From Streptomyces niveus (GTDB lineage Bacteria; Actinomycetota; Actinomycetes; Streptomycetales; Streptomycetaceae), in the NCBI RefSeq assembly GCF_002009175.1, contig NZ_CP018047.1, positions 7,493,001-7,557,000 of the forward strand: a stretch of DNA of 64,000 nucleotides, given 5' to 3'. Made by a program: the position numbers and the translations under genes. The notes under the pieces were generated by a model. It saw only the letters and a program-made list of their open reading frames with translations. It did no database searches and was not told the DNA's origin. Shown piece after piece: positions 1 to 8,098 of this stretch (position 1 is its first letter; each line of letters begins with the position of its first letter).

Positions 1-937
1 CAGAACCGTCGACGAGCCGGTCGATGTACTGACCCAGCAGCGTCAGCGTCTCGCCCTTGGACCCGGAACGGAGCCACAGGTCGTCCAGTGCCGCCTGGTA
101 GCGCTCTACCTCATCGGTCTTGACCAGATAGTCGCCATTCCGGTTGTGGTTCTCCAGGTAGACCATCCGGCCGACGTCGCTGTGATGAGGCTTGAACAGG
201 GTCATGGCCGGGTGTAGGGCGCCGCCGAGCTCCAGCGCCTGACTCGGCAGGATACGGATGTGCACGTTGGGCTTGTTCTCCGCCACGTTGTAGAGCTGCC
301 GCAGTTGCTCGCGCATGGGCCCTCTCCCGCCCAGCGCCTGGGTGAGGACCGATTCGGCGATCAACGCCTCGTAGATCGGAGCGTCGTCCTGGTCGAGCAG
401 GTGCTGGCGCTGCTGGCGCACATGCAGCCGCCGGCGCACCGTCTGCTCGTTCGCCCGGCGCACCTTCTCGTCCGCGTGCGCCTGGTAGAAACCGTGCATC
501 ACGGCGCGCGCGTAGCCCGCCGTCTGAAGCATGCCGGGGATGTTGATCTGCTGGTAGGTACGGATGACCTTGGAACTGGCTTCCAAGGCGAACAGGTGAG
601 CCAGGAATTCGGGCACCACGTCGGAGTAGCCGGCCCACCAACCCTGCTGCAGGGACTGCCGCACGAGCAGGACGGATTCCTCGACGATGATCTCGGGCGC
701 GCCGTAGAAACGGCACAGCGCAACAACCGTGTACTCGTCGAGCTTCGTGCCCGCGTTCTCGTAACGGCTCAGCGTGGAACCGGACTTGATCCCCTGGACC
801 TTGCCGACGACATCCGCCTGGTTCAGACGCTTCTCGGTGCGCAGATGCTGCAGCGCGGCTCCGACGAGCCGCGCTGCAGCATTCGGGGTGGAAGGCGGCT
901 CCTCGCCGCCGACCAACGCCAGAACATGTCCGGCCAC
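1..937 (-). CDS. XRE-family regulator with DUF5753 domain (C-terminus cut by window edge)
   Basis: Partial gene running off the left edge; no stop is seen in 312 codons. Residues about 25-75 form an XRE-type helix-turn-helix (QHLRTEKRLNQADVVGKVQG, then STLSRYENAG). Residues about 110-300 match the Streptomyces DUF5753 (Scr1/WhiJ-type) domain, with the motif INIPGMLQTAGYARAVM. The family is a group of DNA-binding developmental or element regulators that usually work with a small DUF397 protein, and one lies immediately upstream on the same strand. The GTG start is chosen because AGGAG lies 8 bases before it. The specific target is unknown. The family call is secure. Confidence 0.9.
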   Translation of the reverse strand, partial: MAGHVLALVGGEEPPSTPNAAARLVGAALQHLRTEKRLNQADVVGKVQGIKSGSTLSRYENAGTKLDEYTVVALCRFYGAPEIIVEESVLLVRQSLQQGWWAGYSDVVPEFLAHLFALEASSKVIRTYQQINIPGMLQTAGYARAVMHGFYQAHADEKVRRANEQTVRRRLHVRQQRQHLLDQDDAPIYEALIAESVLTQALGGRGPMREQLRQLYNVAENKPNVHIRILPSQALELGGALHPAMTLFKPHHSDVGRMVYLENHNRNGDYLVKTDEVERYQAALDDLWLRSGSKGETLTLLGQYIDRLVDGS

Positions 938-1031
938 GGGTCCTTCTCCTAGCGTGCGGGCGACGCACTGCACGTCGCGCGCTAAGGATGGATAGTCCGC
1001 TCTTCCTCAAGCAAGTCGTGGCCGTTCCTTT

Positions 1032-1268
1032 TCAGACAGTCATTCCGTCGAACTCCCCCTTGGTGGCTCCCTCGACGAACGCCGCGATCTCCGACCGTGT
1101 GAAGACGAGTGCGGGCCCCTGAGGGAAGCGGGAGTTCCGGACCGCGATCTCGTTTTCACCCAGACGTGCAAGTTCGACGCAGTCATGCAGAGCATCACTC
1201 GCTGATGCTTTCACCCATGTCCTGCCGGTGATCCGATCGGCCGCCATGCCGTTGCTGAAGTGAGTCAC
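1032..1268 (-). CDS. DUF397 family small protein
   Basis: 78-residue protein. The core WVKASASDALHDCVELA followed by VRNSRFPQGPALVFTRSEIA is the DUF397 signature: a tryptophan near the N-terminus, the DCVE motif, and an RDS/RNS-type motif before a PxL(V)xFT stretch. DUF397 proteins are small acidic partners of XRE/DUF5753 regulators in Streptomyces (whiJ- and abaA-type loci), and the gene lies 95 bp upstream of such a regulator. The GTG start is chosen because AAGG lies 6 bases upstream; an internal ATG at 1247 would also retain the whole domain. Pairing in function is inferred from family context. Confidence 0.88.
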   Translation of the reverse strand: MTHFSNGMAADRITGRTWVKASASDALHDCVELARLGENEIAVRNSRFPQGPALVFTRSEIAAFVEGATKGEFDGMTV

Positions 1269-1824
1269 GCTGCACCTTGCCCTTCGTGCCTGACCAGCAG
1301 CGATACGCTCGCCACCGGCTCCCGTCGTGTCATCGCCCCCCACTGCTTTCATGTGCCCATGAATTTTCATGCAGCAGTGGGAATGCGTGGAATCATAGAG
1401 GCAGTGGAGCTCCGATCGCTGTCCCCCAAAGGGGCGTTCTCAGTAAAAGGGAAAGCATTAGTATGACGAATTGAACTCGCCCGCGCTGTTGATCTTCACG
1501 GTCGTCCGAGATTGGCCGGAGATGAACGGTGGCGAAGGGGTGGCGCACCCTGGCAGGCGGCGCTCGGGCGGGAACGTCATGGTCGTGCGCCCGGATTTGA
1601 AGGCGCACATGGTTCCCGCCGGGAGGAGAATCAACGGTCAGACGCGGCGTGGCGGCTTGATTACTTAATCCTCCGGATGCGAACGGGGTATGGCGCGGTG
1701 CGTGCCTCTATTCGTGGGAAATGCGGAGACAACAAAGCGAAAGACCTCGCAGGGCCCCGGAAATGAACGGGTCTACATTCGCCGCTCCCATACATCGCGC
1801 CCCCGTACTCAGCGCCCGCCGCGG
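1269..1824. other. Intergenic region, 556 bp
   Basis: Convergence-free gap between the DUF397 gene (upstream end) and the stop of the DUF317 gene. No frame in it has GC-biased codons or a recognisable product. It has lower GC than its surroundings and contains the inverted repeat at 1339-1381, which probably belongs to the promoter of the regulator pair. No integrase or tRNA remnant was recognised here. Confidence 0.5.
1339..1381. repeat. Nested inverted repeat upstream of the DUF397/XRE pair
   Basis: CCCACTGCT at 1339-1347 is matched perfectly by AGCAGTGGG at 1373-1381. Inside it lies TTCATG-TGCC-CATGAA. It sits about 70 bp upstream of the DUF397 gene start, where an operator for the neighbouring regulator would be expected. 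The operator role is an inference; a small hairpin RNA structure is an alternative. Confidence 0.55.
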
Positions 1825-3207
1825 CTATCGCCCCCGGACGGGACGACCGGGCGCCGGCGTGGACGCCACAGCGGGTGTCGCGACGCGGTGGGCATCGTGT
1901 CCGTGCCGAGGCGTCATCGGCGGGTGGGTTGCTCGCGCGGAGTGGGTGAGGGCGAGGTTGTAGGTGAGGTCCTGGAGGACGGCGGCCGGGGTGTGTCGGG
2001 AGAACTCGACGGCCCAGGCTGGCTGTTCGGCGGTGTTGCCGCCCCACACGGTCCAGGCGGGGCCGGAGAGGGCGGTGGTTGCGCCGACCGCGGCGGCGAC
2101 GTCGAGGCGGAGGCCGGTTTCGCCTTTGGGGGCGGGCCAGTTGATGTGGTGCCCGTTGATGGTCTGTGTCCAGCCGAACTCGGTCAGCGGACCGGTGACC
2201 GTGGTCAGGGTGCGTTCGGTGAGGGGAGCGCTGGTCCGCTCGGTCCACGCGGTGTCGGTGTCGAGACTCTTGAGGAGCGTTTCGATCATGTCGGTGGGGG
2301 TGTTGGCGGTGGCGGTGGCGTGCCAGGTGCGTTCCCCGACGGGGGACTGGTAGGAGGCGATGGTCCAGGCGATGTCGTGGCCGCGGGCTTCGTGGTCGAA
2401 CTCGGCGCGCAGGGTGAGTGTTTCGTGGTTGGCGACGGAGGTGTCGTCGGACCATGTCCGGCACTTTTCCCACTCGCCGTTGTCCTCGATGAACGAGGCG
2501 AGCAGGGCCTCGTGGGCGCCGGGGCCGGGAGTGTCGGCGGGCGCGGTTCCTGCTCCCGTGCTGGGGGGTTCGGGCTCGGTGGTCGGTGTGCCGGGTGAGG
2601 TCCGGGCTTCGGCGGTGTCGCGTTCGGTGTCGGTCATCTGGGCGGGGCCGGGGTGCATGGTGTCGGCGTGCATGTCCTCGAAGGCGGTCAGGGCGTGTGC
2701 GGGGGAGTCGAAGGAGTTCGCGATCTGCCGCAGGTGGTTCTCGCCGTGGAGGTAGACGCTCTTGCCGGTGTCGAGGTAGGTCCCGACCGCGACGGTGGTA
2801 TGGACGTCCTGGGCGTGGGCGTGGATGAGGAGGCGCCCGTGGCGGATGTCGTCGTGGATCTTCTGGGCGTCGTCGGAGACTTTCCGGATTTCGGTGCGGG
2901 TGCACCAGGGCATGGGGTATTTGGCCCAGGTCCATTCCTCGTCGATCGCTTCCCGGAGCTGGGGTGTGATCTCGACGGTGATGCCGAGGGTGGCAAGTTG
3001 CTGGGCGGCTTGCTCGGCCCAGTAGGGCTCCTCGTGGTCGATACGGGCCAGGACCAGCATGTTCGTGGCCGCGACATGCCAGTCGGCGGCCTCCAGGCTC
3101 ACGTGGGGAATGTGGGCCTGGGCTCCGGTGAGGGTGGCGGTCACGGCGCTGGGGTGTGTGGGGTGGGTGTCGAGGCGGACGTGCGCGTCGACGGACGGTG
3201 TCGTCAC
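1825..3207 (-). CDS. DUF317 (SPDY)-domain protein, large form
   Basis: 460-residue protein, almost twice the length of the other DUF317 proteins in this window. The N-terminal half (residues 1-190) is unlike them and is rich in short polar helices. It is followed by a Pro/Thr-rich linker (about 195-235). The C-terminal part carries the DUF317-like repeats, seen as TWHATATANTPTDMIETLL and, near the end, WTVWGGNTAEQPAW then AVEFSRHTPAAVL, the usual W-x-A-x-F ... TP-x-E/D-h-(I/L) pattern. The GTG start has GAGAG 10 bases upstream. DUF317 proteins are almost confined to Streptomyces and its mobile elements; their function is not known. It ends the leftmost minus-strand operon. Confidence 0.82.
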   Translation of the reverse strand: MTTPSVDAHVRLDTHPTHPSAVTATLTGAQAHIPHVSLEAADWHVAATNMLVLARIDHEEPYWAEQAAQQLATLGITVEITPQLREAIDEEWTWAKYPMPWCTRTEIRKVSDDAQKIHDDIRHGRLLIHAHAQDVHTTVAVGTYLDTGKSVYLHGENHLRQIANSFDSPAHALTAFEDMHADTMHPGPAQMTDTERDTAEARTSPGTPTTEPEPPSTGAGTAPADTPGPGAHEALLASFIEDNGEWEKCRTWSDDTSVANHETLTLRAEFDHEARGHDIAWTIASYQSPVGERTWHATATANTPTDMIETLLKSLDTDTAWTERTSAPLTERTLTTVTGPLTEFGWTQTINGHHINWPAPKGETGLRLDVAAAVGATTALSGPAWTVWGGNTAEQPAWAVEFSRHTPAAVLQDLTYNLALTHSARATHPPMTPRHGHDAHRVATPAVASTPAPGRPVRGR

Positions 3208-3272
3208 GGAAGGATTGCTCTCTTCTGCCGGCGGCCGGACCAACGTGGTCCGGCCACCGGTGGGTTGAGGGT

Positions 3273-4394
3273 TCAGCGGGGGATGCGTACGGCGGGCGGT
3301 GCCGTGGTCGGCGGCGGGCCGGCGCGGGGTGGTGCCGAGATCCGGTTGCGTTCGGGGGCGTTGGCCTGTGGGGGTGTGGTGGCGTGGTGCCAGCGCACCC
3401 GTACGGCGGACAGGTTGGCGAGTGCGCGGCGGGCGCCGACGACCAATTGGTATGTGGTGGTGGCCGGGTCGTCGGTGAGCGTCTCGATGCGCCGGCCCGT
3501 GTGATGGGCGGTGGCGAGGAGGGAGCGCTGGAGGATCTGCTCGCCCCAGTGCTCCGGGTCGCATCCGTCTGGCTCGGAGAGGAGACCCAGCAGTTCTCTC
3601 GGCTCGGCGGCCTCGGTACCGACAAGGCCGTGGTGCTGCGCTTCCCACAGGACGGTGACCGGATCGATGGGGGTTCCGCGCCGGGTCAGGGTGATCAGGC
3701 ACTGCCACAGCCCGGCGTGCAGGGGGTCGGTTAAGTCGCCGGGGACAAGCCACCGCATCCGTTGGACACTGCCAGGGCGGGCGGTGGCGGTCGCGAGCAG
3801 CAGCCGCTCCTCCTCGCCCGCCGCCTCGTCGCGCGTTGTGACCGGCGTGCTGGCGGGGGTGCGGGGAAGAGGACCGGAGTGCGGCGGGAACCGGGTCGCG
3901 ATGTCGTTGACCACGGTGGTGAGGGTGCCGACTTCGGCGAGGGTGGTGGCCACGCGGTGGGGGAGCGAAGTGTCGAGGGTGGTCTGGATGAGGCGGTGCG
4001 CGGCGGCGCGCAACAGGCGCCGGGAGTACTCCTCTTCGATGATCCGCGCGTACGCGGGCGCGTGCCGGGGCTCGGGGCAGCACTGGATCAGGTGGTGCAG
4101 GTAGGTGGTGGTCAGTCCGCGAGTCTGCTCGCAGGCTGCGGCGAGTACCTGGTTGAGCCACGTCGTGGTCTTCGCGTGCTCGGCGGGTTCGGGGGCGGGC
4201 AGCGAGCGGATCGCGGCGAACAGGGCGGCGTGCGCGGCGGTGGAGAACGCCTCGAAGCTGATCCCGGTCAGGCCGGCGGCGCGGTGGGGTTCGAGGAGGA
4301 GCGCTCCGAGGAGGGCCTGCTCGACGTGGAACACCGGAGGCGGAGGCGGGAGCGAGTCGAGGCCGTCCTCGATGGGGTCGGGGGTACGGGGCAT
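3273..4394 (-). CDS. DnaB-helicase N-terminal-domain-like protein without a helicase domain
   Basis: 373 residues. Residues about 18-115 (EQALLGALLLEPHRAAGLTG, then HAALFAAIRSL) resemble the DnaB N-terminal domain that mediates hexamer packing and primase contact. Residues about 205-270 (EERLLLATATARPGSVQRMR, then HAGLWQCLITLTRRGTPIDP) look like a second copy. No Walker A/B motif or RecA fold follows, so it cannot be a helicase by itself. The ATG overlaps the stop of the methyltransferase gene (TAATG), implying translational coupling. A role as a replication accessory or helicase loader is an inference from the domain; replisome remnants of phage origin are an alternative. Confidence 0.72.
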   Translation of the reverse strand: MPRTPDPIEDGLDSLPPPPPVFHVEQALLGALLLEPHRAAGLTGISFEAFSTAAHAALFAAIRSLPAPEPAEHAKTTTWLNQVLAAACEQTRGLTTTYLHHLIQCCPEPRHAPAYARIIEEEYSRRLLRAAAHRLIQTTLDTSLPHRVATTLAEVGTLTTVVNDIATRFPPHSGPLPRTPASTPVTTRDEAAGEEERLLLATATARPGSVQRMRWLVPGDLTDPLHAGLWQCLITLTRRGTPIDPVTVLWEAQHHGLVGTEAAEPRELLGLLSEPDGCDPEHWGEQILQRSLLATAHHTGRRIETLTDDPATTTYQLVVGARRALANLSAVRVRWHHATTPPQANAPERNRISAPPRAGPPPTTAPPAVRIPR

Positions 4395-5635
4395 TAGGCG
4401 GCCAGGGTGAAGTCGTTGGGGTCGAGGGGTAGTTCGAGGTGGGGGGCCAGCAGGTGCGCGGCGAGCCGGGGCGGCACGGCGTTGCCGATCTGTGAGAACC
4501 GCTGCCCTTTGTTCCCGGCCCAGGGGTAGTCGGCGGGGAAGGTCTGCAGGAGTCCGGCTTCCTGGGCGGTGATCCTGATCGACTCCGGCACCACCAGCTG
4601 CCCGGTGTCCGCTCCGCCGGGGTTCGCGGGCTCGGGCACCCAGACGCATTCGTTGGCTCGGTGTCCGAAGAACAGCGTCCCCGCCGGCTCGGAGAGCGAC
4701 CGGATGGTGGCGTTGGCCTGGTTGTTGCTGCGCAGCGACCACGACCAGCGGGGAGGATCGGTCGGCCGGAGTGACCGGTTGCCGTCGCGCTTGGTGCCGG
4801 CGCTCGCGCGGCTGGACCGCGAAGCCAGGGACGGGTTCTGCGGTTTCCAGGTGCCGCGGTCGCGGGCGTCGGTGAGGGTCTTGCGTGATCCGGAGGGGAA
4901 CGGTTCGGGGCCGCCGCCGGGTCCTCCGCCGGCGCAGACGGTGGGCACGGGGCGGTCGGTGGCGCCCCAGCCGAGCGCGGTGGCCATGGAGACCCACTGT
5001 GCGCGGCCGGGCCCGAACAATGTGTCGGGCTCGGCGGCTTGGGCGTGGGTCGGCGCGGGTGGTTCGGCTGTCCGCACGCGCGAGGCGAGCAGGATCGCCC
5101 GCCTTCTTGTCTGCGGTACTCCGTAGTCGGCGGCGTTCAGGATTCCGGTCCAGACGGAGAATCCCCACCGGCGCAGGATCGCGGCGTACTGCTTCCACAG
5201 GGGCAGGACGTCCGGTACTTCCTCCATGGCGACCCAGTCGGGCTCGCCGACCGTGTTGAGGGCGTGGAGGTAGCGCATGGGCTCGGCGGCGAGCAGGGAC
5301 CGGGTGTCCTGGCAGGAGGCGAGGAGGCGTTCGCGGGTGTCGCGCCCTTGGGCGAGGTCGGTCACCGCCTGGTGGACGAGCGGCTGGTCGAGCAGGCCGA
5401 GGCGTTTGCCGGCCATCGACCATGCCTGACACGGCGGGGAGGCGATCAGCCCGTATGTCCGGCCGACCCATGGCCAGGTGGGGTACATCGCGACGTCGGT
5501 ACGGATCGTCAACTGACCGGCGCCAGCACGCGTTTTGCACGCCCATGGGTCCCATTCCAGTCCGACGTCCCGTACTCCGAGGACGGTCAAGGCATGGCTC
5601 CAGCCGCCGGGACCCGCGAAGAGGTCCAGGATCAA
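4394..5635 (-). CDS. DNA (cytosine-5-)-methyltransferase
   Basis: 413 residues. The C5-methyltransferase motifs are in canonical order: motif I DLFAGPGG at residues 4-11 (AdoMet binding), motif IV SPPCQAWSMAG at about 66-76 with the catalytic Cys, motif VI as MEEVP (ENV in most relatives, here EEV), motif VIII QTRRRAI, and motif X IGNAVPP near the C-terminus. A 170-residue target-recognition region separates VIII and X. No restriction endonuclease is adjacent, so it is probably an orphan enzyme protecting or marking the element. The TTG start overlaps the stop of the upstream gene (TTGA), and its own stop overlaps the next start, so the three genes form a coupled unit. Confidence 0.92.
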   Translation of the reverse strand: MILDLFAGPGGWSHALTVLGVRDVGLEWDPWACKTRAGAGQLTIRTDVAMYPTWPWVGRTYGLIASPPCQAWSMAGKRLGLLDQPLVHQAVTDLAQGRDTRERLLASCQDTRSLLAAEPMRYLHALNTVGEPDWVAMEEVPDVLPLWKQYAAILRRWGFSVWTGILNAADYGVPQTRRRAILLASRVRTAEPPAPTHAQAAEPDTLFGPGRAQWVSMATALGWGATDRPVPTVCAGGGPGGGPEPFPSGSRKTLTDARDRGTWKPQNPSLASRSSRASAGTKRDGNRSLRPTDPPRWSWSLRSNNQANATIRSLSEPAGTLFFGHRANECVWVPEPANPGGADTGQLVVPESIRITAQEAGLLQTFPADYPWAGNKGQRFSQIGNAVPPRLAAHLLAPHLELPLDPNDFTLAA

Positions 5636-6576
5636 GAAGCCAGCCCGAAGTCGCCCTGCACCGGCCCCAGTTCGGCGTCACCGCGACAGGCCCACGGTGA
5701 GCACCCGTCGGCCACCCCGTGCTCTGCCTCGTCCGTGTCGGGTGTTTCGCCGTCGCCGAGCTGCTGTTGGCGGGCGGCCCATTCGGCGGCCGTGACGTGG
5801 TCGATCGGGGCGTCGGAGAGCGGGACGCGGGAGCGGTGGAGGAACGCTTGGCCGAGCAGTTGGTTGCCGGAGGCGGTGGCGCGTGCGTTTCCCTGTCTGA
5901 TCGCGGCGTCGAACTCCACCACGTCTGTCCATTCGGAGGGTGAGGTGTTGCGGATGTGCCGCCACTGGGCGTTGCCGTGGAACGGGCATCCGAGGCAGCT
6001 CGATTTGGGTGTGTCGGCCAGCCCTCGGGATGTGAGGTAGCGGACGCAGTCGGACCGGGACCAGTTCATGTCGGTGATGAGTGGGTGCCGGTTGCGCATG
6101 TATTTCACGTCGGAGTCCTTGGCGCGGTGGAATTCGTCGGTGGATATGCCGACCCACTGCTCGACGAACACGCCCTTGGGGATTCGGGTTGGGTACGGGT
6201 AGCCGAGGAGTTCACGCACCTTCTTTTTGATCGGTTTTATTTTGTATTCACCGGTGCATTGCCGTCTGGTCATCCCGGCCCTGCCGTCCTTGTTCAGGAT
6301 GTGAAGCGGCATGGAAGCGAACCGGTGATCCGGGTCGAGTGCGTCGTTGCGGATGTTGCCGGAGGAAACTCTAAATATTGGGATGCCTGCTGGTCCGGCT
6401 ATTTCCTTTTCCAGGCGGTCGAGGTGATCGTAGACGGCTTTCGGTTCCCATCCGGTGTCGGCAAATATTGCGTAGTCGACTCTGGGGAGTGTTCCTTCGG
6501 CGGATAGGGCGAGCATGGCGCTGGACTGGATTCCGGCGCCGAGCGAGATTGATCTGAATTCGGGAGCAGGGGGAAT
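5632..6576 (-). CDS. PAPS-reductase/ATP-pyrophosphatase-like protein (phage/plasmid type), ATT start
   Basis: 314 residues. SLGAGIQSSAMLAL at residues 11-24 is the PP-loop of the adenine-nucleotide alpha hydrolase fold used by PAPS reductases. FADTGWEPKAVYDHL follows, as in phage and plasmid PAPS-reductase-like proteins, then CTGEYKIKPIKKKVR and a SSCLGCPFH motif typical of this subgroup. The PP-loop lies upstream of the first ATG (6516), and no ATG, GTG or TTG exists between that loop and the upstream in-frame stop. The best start is ATT at 6576, with AAGGA six bases before it. The gene overlaps the methyltransferase gene by four bases. Chemistry is uncertain: the family includes sulfur-transfer and base-modification enzymes. 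Confidence 0.8.
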   Translation of the reverse strand: MPPAPEFRSISLGAGIQSSAMLALSAEGTLPRVDYAIFADTGWEPKAVYDHLDRLEKEIAGPAGIPIFRVSSGNIRNDALDPDHRFASMPLHILNKDGRAGMTRRQCTGEYKIKPIKKKVRELLGYPYPTRIPKGVFVEQWVGISTDEFHRAKDSDVKYMRNRHPLITDMNWSRSDCVRYLTSRGLADTPKSSCLGCPFHGNAQWRHIRNTSPSEWTDVVEFDAAIRQGNARATASGNQLLGQAFLHRSRVPLSDAPIDHVTAAEWAARQQQLGDGETPDTDEAEHGVADGCSPWACRGDAELGPVQGDFGLAS

Positions 6577-6765
6577 GGTGCGTCCTTGCGGCGGGTGATG
6601 TCGTGATCGCGTGGCCCCCGGATTTGTCCGGTGCGGGGGCCGGCGGGAACACGGGAGTCACTGTGGTGGGGTGATCGGTGACTGTTCGGGTGTGGGCTCG
6701 TTGGTCCCTGTGGCAGATGTATGCCGGGGTGTTTCGGGCCTTGGCCCCCGGCGGGCTGTCTGTCG

Positions 6766-6811
6766 GCCCCGCACGCTGGGCTTCCCCTTCCTTGGGGCTT
6801 GCGTGCGGGGC
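6766..6811 (-). terminator. Probable rho-independent terminator after the 6868-7452 gene
   Basis: An 11-bp perfect stem, GCCCCGCACGC at 6766-6776 and GCGTGCGGGGC at 6801-6811, encloses a smaller CCCC-TTCCTT-GGGG hairpin. It lies about 55 bp downstream of the stop of the minus-strand gene ending at 6868, and there is no T-tract in the minus direction, as is common in Streptomyces terminators. The right arm and its flank recur at 10372-10392. Confidence 0.55.
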
Positions 6812-6867
6812 TTTCGCGTGTCCGGTGGTGGAGCACGGGTCCGCGGCCGGTTGGCGCTGGGCGGAGG

Positions 6868-7452
6868 TCAGCGGCGTCGTCCAGCCGGTGGCGTAGGGCT
6901 GGTTGTCGGAGCGACCGCCCTGTTGTGTGGTTCGCGCGGGGGCCTTCGGCTGGGTGTGGTGGGTGGGCTGCTGAAGGCGGGTGCGACACGGTCGAGGGTC
7001 TCGGCCACTTGCCGGGTTTGGTCGTGGGCGTGGCGGAGTTGTGCGGCGATGTCGTCGGGGAGCCGGTCCCACTGGGCCTCGTACTGGTGTCGCTGGATGA
7101 TCTCGGTGGCGTTGCGCAGCTGGTCGGCGAGCTGGTGCAGGATCGCGGTCCGCTGCTCGGGACTGGCCGCGGTGTGGGTGGCCTGGAGGAGTGCGTCGAG
7201 GGCGGTGGGGATCGGGGCTTCGTCCTCGGGGAGGCCGAAGAGGTGGGCGTGCAGTTCCTGGGCGATGCCGGTGACGGGGCCGCCGCGCCCGCGGTGGCGG
7301 AACTCGATGGGTGCCTGGTTCCGGGCGCTGAAGCTGACGATCACGTCGCGCGGGGCGGCGGCGGGGTCGAGGTGGGCGGCGAGGGCGCAGGCGAGGTCGT
7401 GCGCGGTCGGGGTATCGGAAGACGTGGTGGGCTCCCAGGCAGATGTGGTCAA
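6868..7452 (-). CDS. Hypothetical protein
   Basis: 194 residues, not recognised. The middle (about 45-150) is predicted to be largely helical, with the stretch ATEIIQRHQYEAQWDRLPDD, and the last 35 residues are a basic Pro/Arg tail of the kind seen on many proteins of this element. The TTG start overlaps the upstream stop by the TTGA arrangement, so it is co-translated with the small winged-helix-like protein before it. A terminator-like stem follows the stop. No enzymatic motif is visible. Confidence 0.7.
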   Translation of the reverse strand: MTTSAWEPTTSSDTPTAHDLACALAAHLDPAAAPRDVIVSFSARNQAPIEFRHRGRGGPVTGIAQELHAHLFGLPEDEAPIPTALDALLQATHTAASPEQRTAILHQLADQLRNATEIIQRHQYEAQWDRLPDDIAAQLRHAHDQTRQVAETLDRVAPAFSSPPTTPSRRPPREPHNRAVAPTTSPTPPAGRRR

Positions 7453-7826
7453 CGGGTCATCGGACGAGCGGTCACGGCCGGGAGGCCGGCCGGCCGGGCG
7501 GTCGTGAGTGCGGCGGTGCGTGGACGGCCGAAGGTGGCTGCCAGGCCACGGCACCCTTCTGAGGTGAGGTGGACCCGCTCGTCGTGGAGCCGGCGCGGGC
7601 ACGGTTCGCGGGCCACGAGATGGCGGGACTCCAGGGAATGGGCGGTGCTGATCGTGACGCGGATGCCGTCGCGGCGGACGGAGGGCTTGTCGTCGGTGAC
7701 CGTCACCTCGCCCCGCGCGACAGCACGCAGCGCCAGGTCCTGGGCGGGGGACAGCGCGGGCGGACGGTACGAGGGGATGGCGCCCCGGTGGCGCCGTTCG
7801 GTGACGAACACTTCCGCGGTCGTCAC
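7449..7826 (-). CDS. Small winged-helix-like protein
   Basis: 125 residues. The pattern ALRAVARGEVTVT, then SLESRHLVAREP, then ERVHLTSEGCRGLA follows the layout of the winged-helix segments in the proteins at 10258-11022 (PQLAAFRLISQRAV, then LVTRDTG, then ELVLTPAG) and 48271-48964. That similarity suggests a DNA-binding or protein-binding winged helix with a beta wing near residue 85. The GTG start has AGGA four bases upstream. It is first in a two-gene coupled unit. The regulator role is an inference from the fold only. Confidence 0.65.
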   Translation of the reverse strand: MTTAEVFVTERRHRGAIPSYRPPALSPAQDLALRAVARGEVTVTDDKPSVRRDGIRVTISTAHSLESRHLVAREPCPRRLHDERVHLTSEGCRGLAATFGRPRTAALTTARPAGLPAVTARPMTR

Positions 7827-8098
7827 CGCGTCCTGGGCGCCGAGTCCGGTCAGGTCCCGGACAAGGGTGGGGCGGCTGCTGACTTCTCTGGGGGCTTGCG
7901 GGTAGGTCCTCGGTGTCGTGCGGTGAAGCTGGGGTTGTGGGGATCCGAAGTGAGCACGCGGTGAGTCCGAAAGGATCTATGCGGCAATGGTCGCTCTGGC
8001 GCAGAACGTGCCGAATTTGGAAATGTGGCCGGAGGGTCCGCAGGAGGACGTTTGCCTGAGTCTGCTGGGCAGCCCGGTGACCGGGGCGGAGGCTGGGC

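Noticed and set aside
1661..3625. Minus-strand open frame of 654 codons overlapping the DUF317 and DnaB-like genes
   Set aside because: Arg/Pro/His-rich shadow frame; the neighbouring frames contain the recognised domains.
8000..8098. Plus-strand start with a possible ribosome site near 7987
   Set aside because: The frame runs antisense into the phosphatase gene, lacks any motif and has no third-position GC bias.
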